Shown one piece after another: positions 46,168 through 58,158 of a stretch of DNA of 64,000 nucleotides (its first letter is position 1; every line of letters begins with the position of its first letter). The position numbers were made by a program, and so were the translations under genes. Origin of the DNA: Ligustrum vulgare (taxonomy: Eukaryota; Streptophyta; Magnoliopsida; Lamiales; Oleaceae); the NCBI GenBank assembly GCA_963555705.1, contig OY743171.1, forward strand, positions 23,430,852 to 23,494,851. Direction: 5' to 3'. Below the pieces are notes generated by a model. That model did not search any database, was not told the DNA's origin, and saw only the letters and a list, made by a program, of their open reading frames with translations.

Positions 46168-48359
46168 AAAAAATGCGTATGAATTAATTAATTAATTAAT
46201 TTTATGGAAACATACAACTTAATAGAATCAAATGAATCGCGCACGGCAATTATTAACTAACCTGGCTTTCAAAACAGTGAATTGTAACATACTTAGATAT
46301 CAATGAATCATTGAAGGTTAGCCTCATCATGGTGAATACATCAATGCGTCAGCACATTATGGTCCTTAATTTGAACTTTGAATAATATTTTTTTTGTCAA
46401 CTAAGGATTCAATTTTGTTTGGATAAGACATCTCTTCTGAATCCTGTGTAGTAAATTTTTGTCATCGATGAAGACATTATATTAACATCTATAATAGCTG
46501 ATCACACAATATTTTTAATACAACTTACCTTAAACATATCTTCTCCTAGATCATGAGCACTCTTCCCAAGCAATTGAATGCACTCACGATCCCAGAGCAG
46601 AAAAGATGCACTGCCGATCCCATCAAGGACCCTCAATTGAATCTTAAACCTTTTATTTGTATGGAAAGAAGCTCAAATTGCATTTTTATGAAACAAATTA
46701 TAATAGTGCTTATTACAAACTGGTGAAATTGAATAATAAGGTGAAGGAAAGTAAATGATTAATCACCTAGGAATTCCAGCAGTATCATAACGGTCACACT
46801 TCTCACAGTAGAACCTTTTACCTTCAGCCCTAACCTTCTTCGAACACTTCTTATAGGATAAATACCACCAGTCTGTATCACTCTCGATAGCCACAACAGT
46901 AGCTAAAACCCAACAGTGACCAACCTAGTCCACCCCAAAACAATAAGCTGAAATTATCACCATCCCTATCAAAACATGGCTGATCATAAACATTTTATTA
47001 TCACACATTACCTCTATTGATTCAAAAGTTGGTCAATAGTCCTCACATCGCAAGCCCTACTTTCCAAGTCATATGCAAAAGTGTAAACCGAACTCGAAGA
47101 TATTTGACTTATTCTTTGGGAGATACACTCATTTCCAATAAGTAGCCTTACAACAAAAATCAGCTCACCATTAATCCATGGACTAAGACAATAACCAATT
47201 ATTATGTTTCAATGACAAAATGACAAAAACATACTTCTCATGAAACTCCTTAACTTCATGAATTTGGGCATTCACGCTAATTTTCATGACATTGTATGTG
47301 TTACAAATCCTGACCTCACCTACAGTTGCATAAAAATATAGTAACAGTCATCAACATAAGTAAAATTATATTTCATATATATTCATTAAAAAAATTAAAT
47401 TAACAATGAACCTCTAAACTTCTTAGCCCGACACATCTGGAGTAGCATAATTGTTGGTTCTGTATTATTCGATTCCAGGGTTTTGCTAACTTCATCAGCA
47501 TATTCACCCCAAAACGTGCAGGACAATCGATTATGGCTGAACAAAGGAACTGGTAAGTTTATCCCCTTACACAAAAATAACTAAAATATATAAACTATCA
47601 GTTGCAAATGAAAAAAAAAAAAAACATGAATTTGACACACATACTCAGTATCTTGTAATACAATATCAATCATTTTGGTGTTTCTCCCTGATAATTCCTT
47701 TGATCATACAATATCCTTGGCAACCACCTCTCCAATAATATCTAATCAATAGCATTGTTAATAAAATTAAAAATAAAAATAAGAAAACGGAAAATAACTT
47801 TGGGACTCAATACTATTTTTATAAAATTTACCAAATAAAATGGTCTCAACGGTTTCCGGAGATTGTAGCAGATTGGTAAATGGCTTGAACTCATAAATCT
47901 GGGATGGAAAACTGTCATCTGTAACTTCTATGACCTCCGTCTTCATCATAAAGTTAAGCTTGTATTTGTGATTAGTAGCCTTGTACTTTGAGTTGTTATG
48001 ACCAATGACGAAATGGCGAACCACATACAATAGACCTTCACAGATTAGAGGCTTGAATGTTTTGATCAGGTTCCGCTTCACGGTAGCATTAATTCTTGTA
48101 CCCTACGTATCGACATATACTATATCAGGCAATATCTATGAGAATAACCAAATAACATACTTGCATCATACTATTATGCATGTTATTAATCTGTTTTTAT
48201 TAATATTCCTTCAACAACATCTTATTAATGTTATAACATTTATTTACCTTCTACATTGTATTATAGTCGATCCTTTTTTTTTCCTTTTAGATATTCATGC
48301 ATACATTTTGTCCAGATTTAAGCATGTCAGCAGAAAATAAAAGTAACCCTACTTATATT

Positions 48360-49080
48360 TCATATTCATGAGAAGTGTAAATGATGTGAATGTGACGAAA
48401 TAACATGCTTGCACAGAATTTTATATGCACACTGTAATTATTATTTAGCCACATCACTTCTCTTCTTGGTAACTCTTATATTTATGTTCTACATGTATAG
48501 TTTTAATATGCAAAAAGTACCACCCTAAAGTGTAAATGATGTTTTCCATTATTTTTGTTTTCTTTTACATGTATACAATTTGTGTAGATTTACGCATGTC
48601 AGTAGAAGTGTAAATGATGTGTGACCAAATAACATGCTTGCACAGAATTTTATATGCACACTGTAATTTTTATTTACCAACATCACTTCTCTTCTTGGTA
48701 ACACTTATATTAATATTAATGTTAGTGTAACCAAATAACATGCTTAAACAACATATCTTAGGTAAAAATTGCTAGTGCAACTTAATAACATGCTTCAAGA
48801 GCACGTTATTAATGTGTAACATTTATTTACCTTCTACATTGTACTGTAGTCAATCCCTTTTTTTTCTTTTACATGTATACATTTTGTGTAGATTTATGCA
48901 TGTCAGCAGAATATAGAAGTAAGACTACTTATATTCATGTTCGACATGCATAGTGCACACTGTAATTTTTATTTAGCAACATCACTTCTCTTCTTGGTAA
49001 CACTTATATTTATTCTATTTATGTTCCACGTGTAGTTTTAATATGCACAAAGTACCACCTTTAAGTGTAAGCCATTTTTA
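48360..49080 (-). repeat. tandem repeats in intron 1 of the RPA-like gene
   Basis: Three diverged copies of a block containing ACATGCTTGCACAGAATTTT, GCACACTGTAATTTTTATTT and CATCACTTCTCTTCTTGGTA recur at about 48398, 48629 and 48950, with spacing of roughly 230-320 bp. The block is AT-rich and non-coding. Confidence 0.75.
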
Positions 49081-50079
49081 ATGTTAGTTTAACCAAAATA
49101 ACATGTTTAAATAGCATCTCTCAGGCATATTAGAAGTTACTGATTTTCTATTTAATTTTTTTTTTTTCAAGGTGTACATGTATACATTTTTCGTAGATTC
49201 ATTTATGTATATCAGCATAAAATATAGACTTTCACACGTTGACTGACTAATATATATTGAGCCAGCAAGATGAACTCTAGATTAGATTAAAATGAAAAGA
49301 AAAAAAAAGTACCTTTCTGTCTACGAAAACCATTTCCAGACTGTAAACATCATTGTTGTTACCATAACTCGAATTTTCCCAAACGCGAACACAAGGAACC
49401 TTGAAAGCCCATTGTGTTTTTGTTATGTCAATATCAGCTAGCATGTCAATAATCGGTGCCATATCTATGAAGTCATAAAATAAAAAAATGTTAGCCAAGT
49501 CTTTTTTACGGGTTATAAGAATTTAGAAATGGAAAAAATAAGGGACCTCTTCACAAACCTCTGATTCTGGCCTATTTCTTCAGCTTGTAATGTTTCAAAT
49601 GTTCTCTCAAATGTTGCTGGTTTTTAAATAAAAAAAATGAAGAAACGTTAGCCAAGTTTTACAAATTGTATGAATTTTGAGACAAAGAAAACATTGGGAT
49701 AGCATGACAAACCTTTAGTTAAGAACTATATTTCGCTGCTTGCAAGGCTCCCAAACGCCTTCTAACACGCTAATGGTGGTTCTTTTAAACACAGCCAAAC
49801 AAATGGGTTTGACTATGTGTGCTGAAACGTGAAAATCTAAAAAAGTATCCTGCAATTAATGTGATGGTCAGTCATTTCACTGTTCAAAATCTGCTGAGAT
49901 GTGATCTGGCCTGCACGGTACATGACATAAAGTGGAGGGTAATTCAATTTCAAGACAGAACTAATAATAATAATAATATAATAATATTATAAAAATATAA
50001 TAATATCAAAAAAAATTACATATATTAGCATACAAAAATGGCAGGACATCTGGGCGGGAAAGATTTGGGCAACTATCCT

Positions 50080-50110
50080 TCTTTAATATATTTATAAGAT
50101 AAGATAAGAT
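50080..50110 (-). other. 5' terminus of the large Helitron, abutting another Helitron start
   Basis: The minus strand reads TCTTATAAATATATTAAAG then AAGGATAG, like the TC starts at about 52290, 52920 and 61939. TAAGA repeats blur the exact base. The plus strand reads outward into a sequence similar to the 5' part of Helitron X, so two Helitron heads meet here. Confidence 0.6.
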
Positions 50111-50293
50111 AAGATATTGGATAATTACTGAAAACATTTTTTCGTTCATTTTCTATTTCTATAAATGGTAAATTTTCATAAAATTAAACAATATGAATGC
50201 AAACTGAATTAGCCAATAAGTGTGAACGCAAAATGAATATATGTCAAATGTGAATGCAAATTTTTGAACACATTTATTGCTTTATATATATAA

Positions 50294-52290
50294 CTAGTGT
50301 TACACCCGTGCGATGCACAGTCATTTGTTACCTACATATATCAAATTTATATTTTAACATATAAAATGAATATTTAATTAAAAATGAGAAATGAATTGAG
50401 ACAATTAATTACCAAGGTACATTACACATACCTTATAATTATTTTTTAATTTTTTTTTACAGTTCGTATGTTTATCGTTCTACGAATTTCTTTAAATATT
50501 GTAATTTGAATTGATTTAAAACTTCAAATGGAAAAGAAAAATTACATTTAAATAGAATTTGTAATAAGTATAAAAAATAGATATATCTATGATATACTTT
50601 TAGAATTTTATTAAAAGGAAAATGAAAAGAAAAAGAAAAATTAATTGATGAACGTTCTTATTTCATTATCTTTCATTTTCTATTTTTAAATAAAAAAAAT
50701 TATGTGATATTGACAAAGTTTTATTTTTTTATTTTTACGAATTAAAAAAAATGTAATTGATTTTCAAGAGGGGAAGACAGACCAAGAAACTTCGGGACCT
50801 AAAAATTGCAGCTATTTAAAAACCTACATTCATTTGATTAATTTAAATCTGAATTTTGTCCAAAATGAATAATAAATAGTGAATTACTACTACTAATTAC
50901 CATTTTAGAAAATGTGTTTTAGACAGGAAAATGGGTCCATACCTGTTTTTGAGAAGTGTTCTCTTTTTATATATTACATTTTTCTTTCGTGAGCATATTT
51001 AGTCCTTGTTTGAGCCCTCATTATCTACAAAATGAGTTTAATAATAATGATTTTGTAGAGAATGAATACTTAAGTACCTGTTTGAGACTCATTATTTCAA
51101 GTAATATAGTTCGTAACAGTAAATTTTGGTACAGTGAGCTGTTAAAAAGTATGATTTTTTATTTATTTATATGTAAAATATAGGGGCAAACTTTTTTTTT
51201 TTTTTTAACTAAGTTGCCACAATTGTAATACTTAGGAACTTAAATAACTTACTACTTAAAAAAAAAATACTTCAATGACCATTTGCATAACTATTCAATT
51301 TTAATGATTATTAATGTAATTAATCTTTTCAAAATATAATTTCTAGATTATCACAAATAATTTATCACTATCCGAATAGTACTATTAAAATTGGTACTAA
51401 CTATCTTATTACAATATTTGATATTTAAATTTGTTAAACAAATATTTCATTTCATATTTACTTTAATATTACAGATTAAACAGATGTGGTCATATATTTA
51501 AATAAATGTAGCAAATTAAGAAACAGGAAATGTTAATTTTGATTAAATTTTAACGAATGTATATCATAAATATATTTAACTTTATTTACTAAGAAATCAT
51601 CTATGCATCTCGATTCATAAAAGCGGTACGGTTGTTTAATCTACAAGACATAATATTTTATCACTTACTCATATGGAATTGATTTTTCAATAATCAATTT
51701 TTTTGAACATTCATTTTCAATCACACATTATTTAAAAAATTATATTTTACAATTTTTCATACTACTTTTTAACTATACATTCTAAAAAATCACTATTTCA
51801 CAAAAACAATTCTAAAAAAATCAAAGTCAAAATAATAATTTGAAAATCTCGCAATTATCATGATACGACAATCGATTAAAGTTGGAGATCACAAAATTAT
51901 ACAAATAATCTTATACACTATGATCTTTAAAAATTTATTAAAATCAAGAATGATTAAAAATATTAATCATTCTATTGATATTATTAACTAAAAAGAAACC
52001 AAAGCATTAATTATTCAATATTAATCTTCGTTCAATGACATTTTCTATAAATTATTTATAAGCAGCGCATTTTTCAACTATATATATATATATTAATTAA
52101 TGTAATAAATGCGTTCACATTTATCCAGATTCTGCATTTACATTTGACCTACATCAATTTTGCATTCACACTAATCCACTTTGCATTCACACTATTGAAT
52201 TCTATGGGACCTTACTATTTATGGAAATAGAAAAATGGGCGAGAAATTATTTTTAGGAAATACTCTACCTTACTTTTATATATTATAAAG
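50294..52290 (-). mobile_element. non-coding Helitron X
   Basis: On the minus strand the tail has CTGTGCATCGCACGGGTG and CTAG followed by T (50297-50293). The head is TCTTTATAATATATAAAAG (about 52290). About 2 kb, AT-rich, with no protein-like frame. The tail-side 1.48 kb is an inverted copy of W. Confidence 0.75.
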
Positions 52291-52295
52291 ATAAA

Positions 52296-52918
52296 GATAA
52301 AGATGGTATTTCATCAGTGCGATGCACGAAAGTTATTATCCGCAATATCGATTTCAAAAAGTATTCGTAAAATTTTAGTCCTTATACATAATCAACACAT
52401 ATAAATGCATAAAAAAAATCTCTATTACAATAATTATTAGAATTTAAAAAATTAAAAAAGTAATTCAAATTATTAAAAAATTAACATTTTTTCAACCCAT
52501 TTTTTAACAATATATTTTTTCAAAACTATTTTCAACCATATATTTTACATCAAAAAAAATATAGTTGTTGTTAATTTATTAAAATATTTAATAATAATAT
52601 AATATATATTTTAGAAAATATGATTTTACCATTAATAATTAAAATAAAATTTAATTATTGATGGCTATATATAGGATTTATAATATTAAGAACAACAAAT
52701 AAATAAAAAATCAATGATTAAATAATAATTTTAATACCGATAATTAAAAATATTGATTGAACTCATTCAATATTAATGTTAATAATAAAAATAATAATAA
52801 TTATAACCAAAATATACAAATAACGATAATATCATATTAATTATTTCCTATAATACTAAAACATAAAGAATTTAAGAATTAAATTCTGTCAAACTATCCT
52901 ACTTTTATCTATAATATA
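52296..52918 (-). mobile_element. non-coding Helitron Y (degenerate tail)
   Basis: The minus-strand tail GTGCATCGCACTGATG is kept but the CTRR end is worn. The head TCTATATTATAGATAAAAG lies near 52918. About 620 bp and similar to Z over its tail side (ATTCGCAATAT, ATACATAATCAA motifs). Confidence 0.6.
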
Positions 52919-52919
52919 G

Positions 52920-54063
52920 ATTTTCACCAATGCGATGAACTGAAATTACGATTCGCAATATAGCTAAGTATTCATAAAATTTAATGATTATACATAATCA
53001 ATACAAATACAAAAGATACAAAAATAATGTTTTATTTCAACAATTATTAAAATTTAAAAACAACATAAATAATCCAAATTATCGAAAACTTTATTGAATG
53101 ATAAATGCAAATTCTGTAGTTTTTTAATTGTATATCATGTTAGATGTAATATTATGAGTACAAATATTGATGCTTGTTCAAGATATAAATATATTTATTA
53201 TAATTTCTGCATTTACCTTACATATTTAACTTTTTCTCAATTTTCGTTCAAAAATTACAATAAACTATAAATATGTGTGTAATTTTAACTCATCAAATAT
53301 ACGACAATTGAACAACATTGAAGATCAATAAATTATTATATCATATAATCTTTGCACAATTACTAAAATTAAAAATCATTAAAAAAATATTAACCCTTAT
53401 TTGATATTTACCATAAAATAATATCAGTACATACATACATACATACATATACATATACATGTACATATATAAGGCAATAAATACATTCATATATATCCAA
53501 ATTTTGCATTCACACTAATCCACTTTCCATTCACACTAGCATCTCCAATGCATAACGTGGATTGGGGCTAATGTAGCGATAAAATAAACGGACTTCTAGA
53601 GAACTTGGATAAATAGACGGAGCAATTCAAAATTTACTCTCCAATGGTGCTTTCTACATTTCAATAATATTGGTTATGTGGCTTTTTTATAATAAAATTA
53701 AAATTAATTACCACATTATCTCTAATTTACTGTAGAGTCCAAAAGGAAACTAATTTATACCATACAACTTAATTGGGCCACGTCCTTATCTACAGTAATT
53801 AAACAATTATAAAATAAAAAATTAATGCTAAGTCAGCATGTCTTACGGAGCGTCTAGATGTAGACGGAACACTCCACAATGTCTATTTTTTTAGCGTCAT
53901 GTCAGCCTAACATCCTAATCCACGTTGTGCATTGGAGAATGATTTTTATCATATTCCCTCTATTTGCTTACGTGTCAAGTGTATTTTCCCAATCCACTGA
54001 ATGCATTGGAGATGCTCTAATTCACTATTCTCCCTTTATATATAGTAAGTATATAGATATAGA
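52920..54063 (-). mobile_element. non-coding Helitron Z carrying a MITE
   Basis: The worn tail (GTTCATCGCATTGGTG on the minus strand, near 52930) and the head TCTATATACTTACTATATA (near 54060) bracket about 1.1 kb, of which 53539-54017 is a later MITE. The tail side is a direct relative of Y. Confidence 0.5.
53539..54017. mobile_element. MITE, PIF/Harbinger-like, relative of 6014-6621
   Basis: Left end GCATCTCCAATGCA and right end TGCATTGGAGATGCTC are inverted repeats. TAA follows the right end. The left TSD is worn (CTA). About 480 bp, non-coding. Confidence 0.72.
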
Positions 54064-54085
54064 TTATTGTAAATACTAAATAATG

Positions 54086-55000
54086 GTTGATATTTTTATT
54101 AATACATAAATTAGGAAAATTCAATTAATGCATGTAATAAATGATTTATGAATTTATGAAAAAAAATATATCTATAAAAAGTCAAATTATAGATTTTTTT
54201 TCTTTTAATAATTATTTCATTATTTTGAAGTCGAAAAATATACAATATGGGTGTCAAATCCAATATCAAAGAGAAGTTTAGTACAAATTAATAAATGAGA
54301 GTAAACTCTAAATATATTATTCGTAAAATCGTTTTAAATACTAAATGTAAAAGTTTTACTTTTACTTTTTACTTTTTCCAACATTCAATCTTTTTACTTC
54401 ATCACATTTAATCTACACATATATGATAATAAGATAACCGTCACTATTTTACACACATAGTTCCTCACCCATTTTCACCTACCATTTTAAGAAATTTATT
54501 TTTTTGTCAATTTATTTTAATACATGAATTAAGAAAGTTCAATTAATGAATGTAATAAATGATTTATAGATTTGTAAAAAAAAATATCTATAAAAATCAA
54601 ATTATAGATTATTTTTTTCTTTTGGTAATTATTTCATTATTTTGAAGTCGAAAAATATGCAATATAAGTGTAAAATCCAAGACCCATTTTCACCTACCAT
54701 TTTAGGAAATTTATTTTTTTGTCAATTTATTTTAATACATGAATTAAGAAAGTTCAATTAATGAATGTAATAAATGATTTATAGATTTGTAAAAAAAAAT
54801 ATCTATAAAAATCATATTACAGATTATTTTTTTCTTTTGATAATTATTGCATTATTTTGAAATCGAAAAATATGCATTATAAGTGTAAAATCAAAGATCT
54901 CAACGAGAAGTTTAATATAAACTAAGAAATGAGAGCAAACTCTAAGCATATATCATTGTAAAATCGTTTTAATTACTAAATGTAAAAGTTTTACTTATAC
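54086..55000. repeat. diverged tandem repeat array
   Basis: A block beginning CCATTTTCACCTACCATTTT at 54473 repeats at 54683 (period 210 bp). A longer related block precedes it (about 54090-54415) and one follows (to about 55000), sharing AATTCAATTAATG, TGAAGTCGAAAAATAT and ACTAAATGTAAAAGTTTTAC. AT-rich and non-coding. Confidence 0.75.
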
Positions 55001-55309
55001 TTTTTTACTTTTTCCAACTTTCAATCTTTTTAATTTATCTCATTTAAGTCCTAAAATGATACCTATCATTTCTTACCTAAATTCAATTTGACCTAAATAA
55101 TTAATTTTGAATATTTTTCTTATCAAATTGAAAAAAATGATAGATATTCAATCTTTCTAAATAAATTCAATTAAATCATTTAATTCTCTACAACTTTAGA
55201 TTCCGATAAACTCATTGGTTCAATTTGTAAAATAGAAGGTGTTAGCAAACTCATTCTATTTAAAAATAGAATATGGTCAACACATTTATTTAGCATGCAC
55301 AAAAATAGT

Positions 55310-56440
55310 ATGCACAATTGTGAAAAATGAGTTTTAAAGAATGTATGGTTGAGAATGAACATTGAAAAAATTTATTTTTGAAGAATCAATTATATACGAA
55401 TAAGTGAAAAAGTCTTATATCTTGTGGGTTAAACCCCCATTTATAAATTTAGATGTATAGATATTTTTTGTATATAAAGTTAATTATATTTGTAATATTT
55501 ATTCAATAAAATTTAATTAAATTTGTATTTCATATTATTTATTTATTACGTTCATTTAAATATAGGATTGCGTATAAGTTTGTCACATGTAAGTTTGACA
55601 ATTGTCACATTTAATTTAAGTTTGAGCAATTTTTTTATTTTTTAAAATGTTTGGTAAATTTTGTTTGTAATGTATTTTTTTTTTATTTTATGTAATGTAA
55701 TGTAATAAAATATTTTTTTAATATATTTAAATATAAATTATTGCATTAAGATAGTACAAAATTCTTATAGTGCTATACGAGGAGTCGATAAATTAATTCT
55801 GTAAATGTCTTTTAGCCTCTTTATTTCATTTTATGATTTGAAAATTGTAAACATTTCAACTTTTAGAAATGAAAAAACCGTAAGCTCAACTTCAGTCATC
55901 AAATTAAAATTGTAAAGTACAAAATAAGTCACATATCGATATCTTACTTCTTCTAAATAAATAAAGAAAATTAGAGAATGAAAAATTAGATGTTAAAAGT
56001 AGTATGAAAAATTGTGAAAAATAATTTTTTAAAGAATGTGTGATTGAGAATAAATGTTCAAAAAATTGATTTTAGAAAAATCAATTACATATGAGTAAGT
56101 AATAAAGTAATATGTCTTGTGAGTTAAATAACCACGCTGCTTTTATTAATCGAGATGCATAAATGATTTCTTAGTATATAAAGTTAAATGTATTTGTGAT
56201 ATACATTCGTTAAAATTTAATCAAAACTAACATTTCATGTAATCATGTTGCTTAATTTGCTACATTCATTTAAATATATGACCACGTGTATTTAGTCTGT
56301 AATGTTAAAGTAAATAAGAAATGAAATATTTGTTTAATAAATTTAAATATCAAATATTGTAATAAGATAGTTAATACCAATTCTAATAATACTATTCGGA
56401 TAGTGATAAATTATTTGTGATAATCTAGAAATTATATTTT
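55310..56440 (+). repeat. direct duplication inside Helitron W
   Basis: The stretch at 55310-55800 recurs at about 55995-56440. Shared landmarks are AATTGTGAAAAAT, GAGAATGAACATT/GAGAATAAATGTT, a CTTGTGGGTTAAA-like block and GTATATAAAGTTAA. Identity is modest. Confidence 0.65.
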
Positions 56441-57495
56441 GAAAAGATTAATTACATCAATAATTATTAAAATTAAATAGTTATGCAATAATGCAAATGG
56501 TCATTGAAGTTTTTTTTTTAGTAGCAAATTATTTAAGTTCCTAACTATTACAATTGTGGAAACTTAGTTAAAAAGAAAAAAAAATGGCCCCAATTAAGTA
56601 CACTATATTCAAACCCTCATTTTTTTAATGAGTCTCAAACAGGTGCTTAAGTATACATTCTCCATAAAATCATTATTATTAAACTCATTTTGTAGATAAT
56701 GAGGGCTCAAACAAGAACTAAATATGCCCACGAGATAAAAACGTAATACATAAAGTGAGAGCACTTCCCAAAAACAGGTATTGACCCATTTTCTAGTCTA
56801 AAATACATTTTCTAAAATGGTAATTAGTAGTATTAATTCACTATTTATTATTCATTTTGGACAAAATTCAGATTTAAAATAATCCAATTAAATGCAGACT
56901 TTTAAATAACTGCATTTTTCAGGTCCCAAAGTTTCTTGATCTATCTTCCCCTCTTGAATATCAATTACAATTTTTTTTTAAAAAAAATTGTAAAAAAAAA
57001 AAAAAAAAAGATAAAACTTTATCAATATCACATAAATATTTTTATTTAAAAGTAGAAAATGAAAGAGGATGAAATAAGAACGTTCATCAATCTATTTTTC
57101 TTTTTCTTTTCCTTTTCATTTTAATAAAATTTTGAGCGTATATCACATATATATCTATTTTTTTACTTATTACAAATTCTATTTAAATGTAATTTTTCAT
57201 TTCCATTTTAAGTTTGAAATCAATTCAAATTACAATATTTAAAGAAATTCCTGGAACGATAAACATATTAACCGTAAACAAATAAAAAATAAAAAATAAA
57301 GGTATGTGTAATGTACCTTTGTATAATTAATTGTCTTCCTTCGTTTTTCATTTTTAATTAAATATTCAATTCATATGTTAACATATAAATTCAATATATG
57401 TGAGTAACAAATTATCGTGCATCGCATGGGTGTAATACTAGTTTTAAGAAAATGACACTAGCCAAAGGGAGGTTTGGTGAAAGGAATTTTACTTA

Positions 57496-58158
57496 GGGTC
57501 CGTTTGATAGCAATATTGGAATTTGAGTAGAAAGAAAACGAATTCTAGGGAGTTGAATTCCCGAAAATGGAATTCCTGTGAATTGGAAGTATAATGTGTT
57601 TTATTGATTTAAACCCTATTTAATACAAATTTAAATCTAAATTAGAGTCAACAATCAATCTCAATCACATATTTCATGGGACCCGCAACTTTTTAACCAC
57701 ACATCTCATCAACTTTTATCAAAATCTAATTTTAATATCCACCAAACAAGGGTTTAATTTTCTCAGTGAAAAAAGTGAAAAGTTTTTCAAGTTTTGTTAT
57801 TTGATTGACATTATTTTTCATGGTAAATAAAGCAAAATTTAGCTATTTTAATCAAATTTTTTTCACATATTTGTACTTGATAGTAATAATAATGTTAATT
57901 TTTGAAAAAAAATAAATCAATTAACCACAACAAAAATGATCAAACGTGACGTTTATGATTTGTCATGTAAAGGTGGAAACAAATTATCATCTATTTCCAA
58001 GGAATTCATTTGCCTTCATAAAAAGGAATTGCACAAACTCCAATAAAAGTAGGAAATGAATTCCTAGGCAAAAGAACGGATATCAAACAACAACAAAAAA
58101 GATGAAAAGTGACAAATGAATTCATTTTCCATGGAAAACAATGTCAATCAAACACTAC
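57496..58158. mobile_element. possible MITE
   Basis: The left end GGGTCCGTTTGATAG and the right end, inverted as GTAGTGTTTGATTG, are partial inverted repeats about 660 bp apart. TTA lies left and TTT right. Interior motifs GGAATTCCT and AGGAATTCATTT also face each other. Non-coding. Confidence 0.45.

Larger units (their letters stand above)
45635..49462 (-). pseudogene. RPA1-like single-strand DNA-binding protein of the Helitron
   Basis: Replication protein A large subunits coat single-stranded DNA; plant Helitrons often carry such genes. On the minus strand exon 1 (49462-49313) gives MAPIIDMLADID then TQWAFKVPCVRVWE. Exon 2 (48102-47832) has KTFKPLICEGLLYVVRHFVI and IYEFKPFTN. Later exons give DIIGEVVAKDIV (with a TGA stop directly after it, about 47702), LSCTFWGEYADEVSKTLE (about 47560-47411), VRICNTYNVMKISVNAQIHE (about 47310-47245), and the zinc-ribbon domain YLSYKKCSKKVRAEGKRFYC plus EKCDRYDTAGIP (46895-46775). 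Then comes IQLRVLDGIGSASFLLWDRE (about 46640-46545). This gives the OB-fold B, then Rep_fac-A_C order of RPA1. The 3' end includes a duplicated exon region (45661-46167) and a stop near 45635. One internal stop shows it is decayed. Exon borders were set by eye. Confidence 0.82.
11036..50100 (-). mobile_element. large Helitron with Rep/helicase and RPA-like genes, interrupted by LTR elements
   Basis: Helitrons move by rolling-circle replication, begin with TC, end with a hairpin and CTRR, and insert between A and T. On the minus strand this element ends at 11036 with the GTGCATCGCAC hairpin, then CTAG and a host T. Its 5' end is near 50100, where TCTTATAAATATATTAAAG resembles other TC starts in the window; the TAAGA repeats there make the exact base uncertain. 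In 5' to 3' order it carries an RPA-like gene (49462-45635), a Rep/helicase gene (41076-11158) and the 3' hairpin. Element A (20.4 kb) and a solo LTR (1.47 kb) were inserted later, leaving about 17 kb of native Helitron. Both genes have stops or frameshifts, so it is now probably immobile. Confidence 0.8.
50100..57441 (+). mobile_element. Helitron W (plus strand), probably split by X, Y and Z
   Basis: The plus-strand tail GTGCATCGCATGGGTG ends in CTAG then T at 57438-57442. The 5' part is inferred at about 50100-50292, because that stretch matches the inverted head of X (GTGTGAACGCA and AAATGTGAATGCA motifs). The segment between (50294 to about 54063) consists of minus-strand Helitrons, so W seems to have received them. 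The body 55990-57441 mirrors X 50294-51775. It has no genes. Tail certain, full extent inferred. Confidence 0.6.

Noticed and set aside
50281..57441. Large inverted repeat considered as a single foldback transposon
   Set aside because: Both outer ends are Helitron tails with hairpin and CTAG and there is no target duplication, so two opposed Helitrons explain it better.
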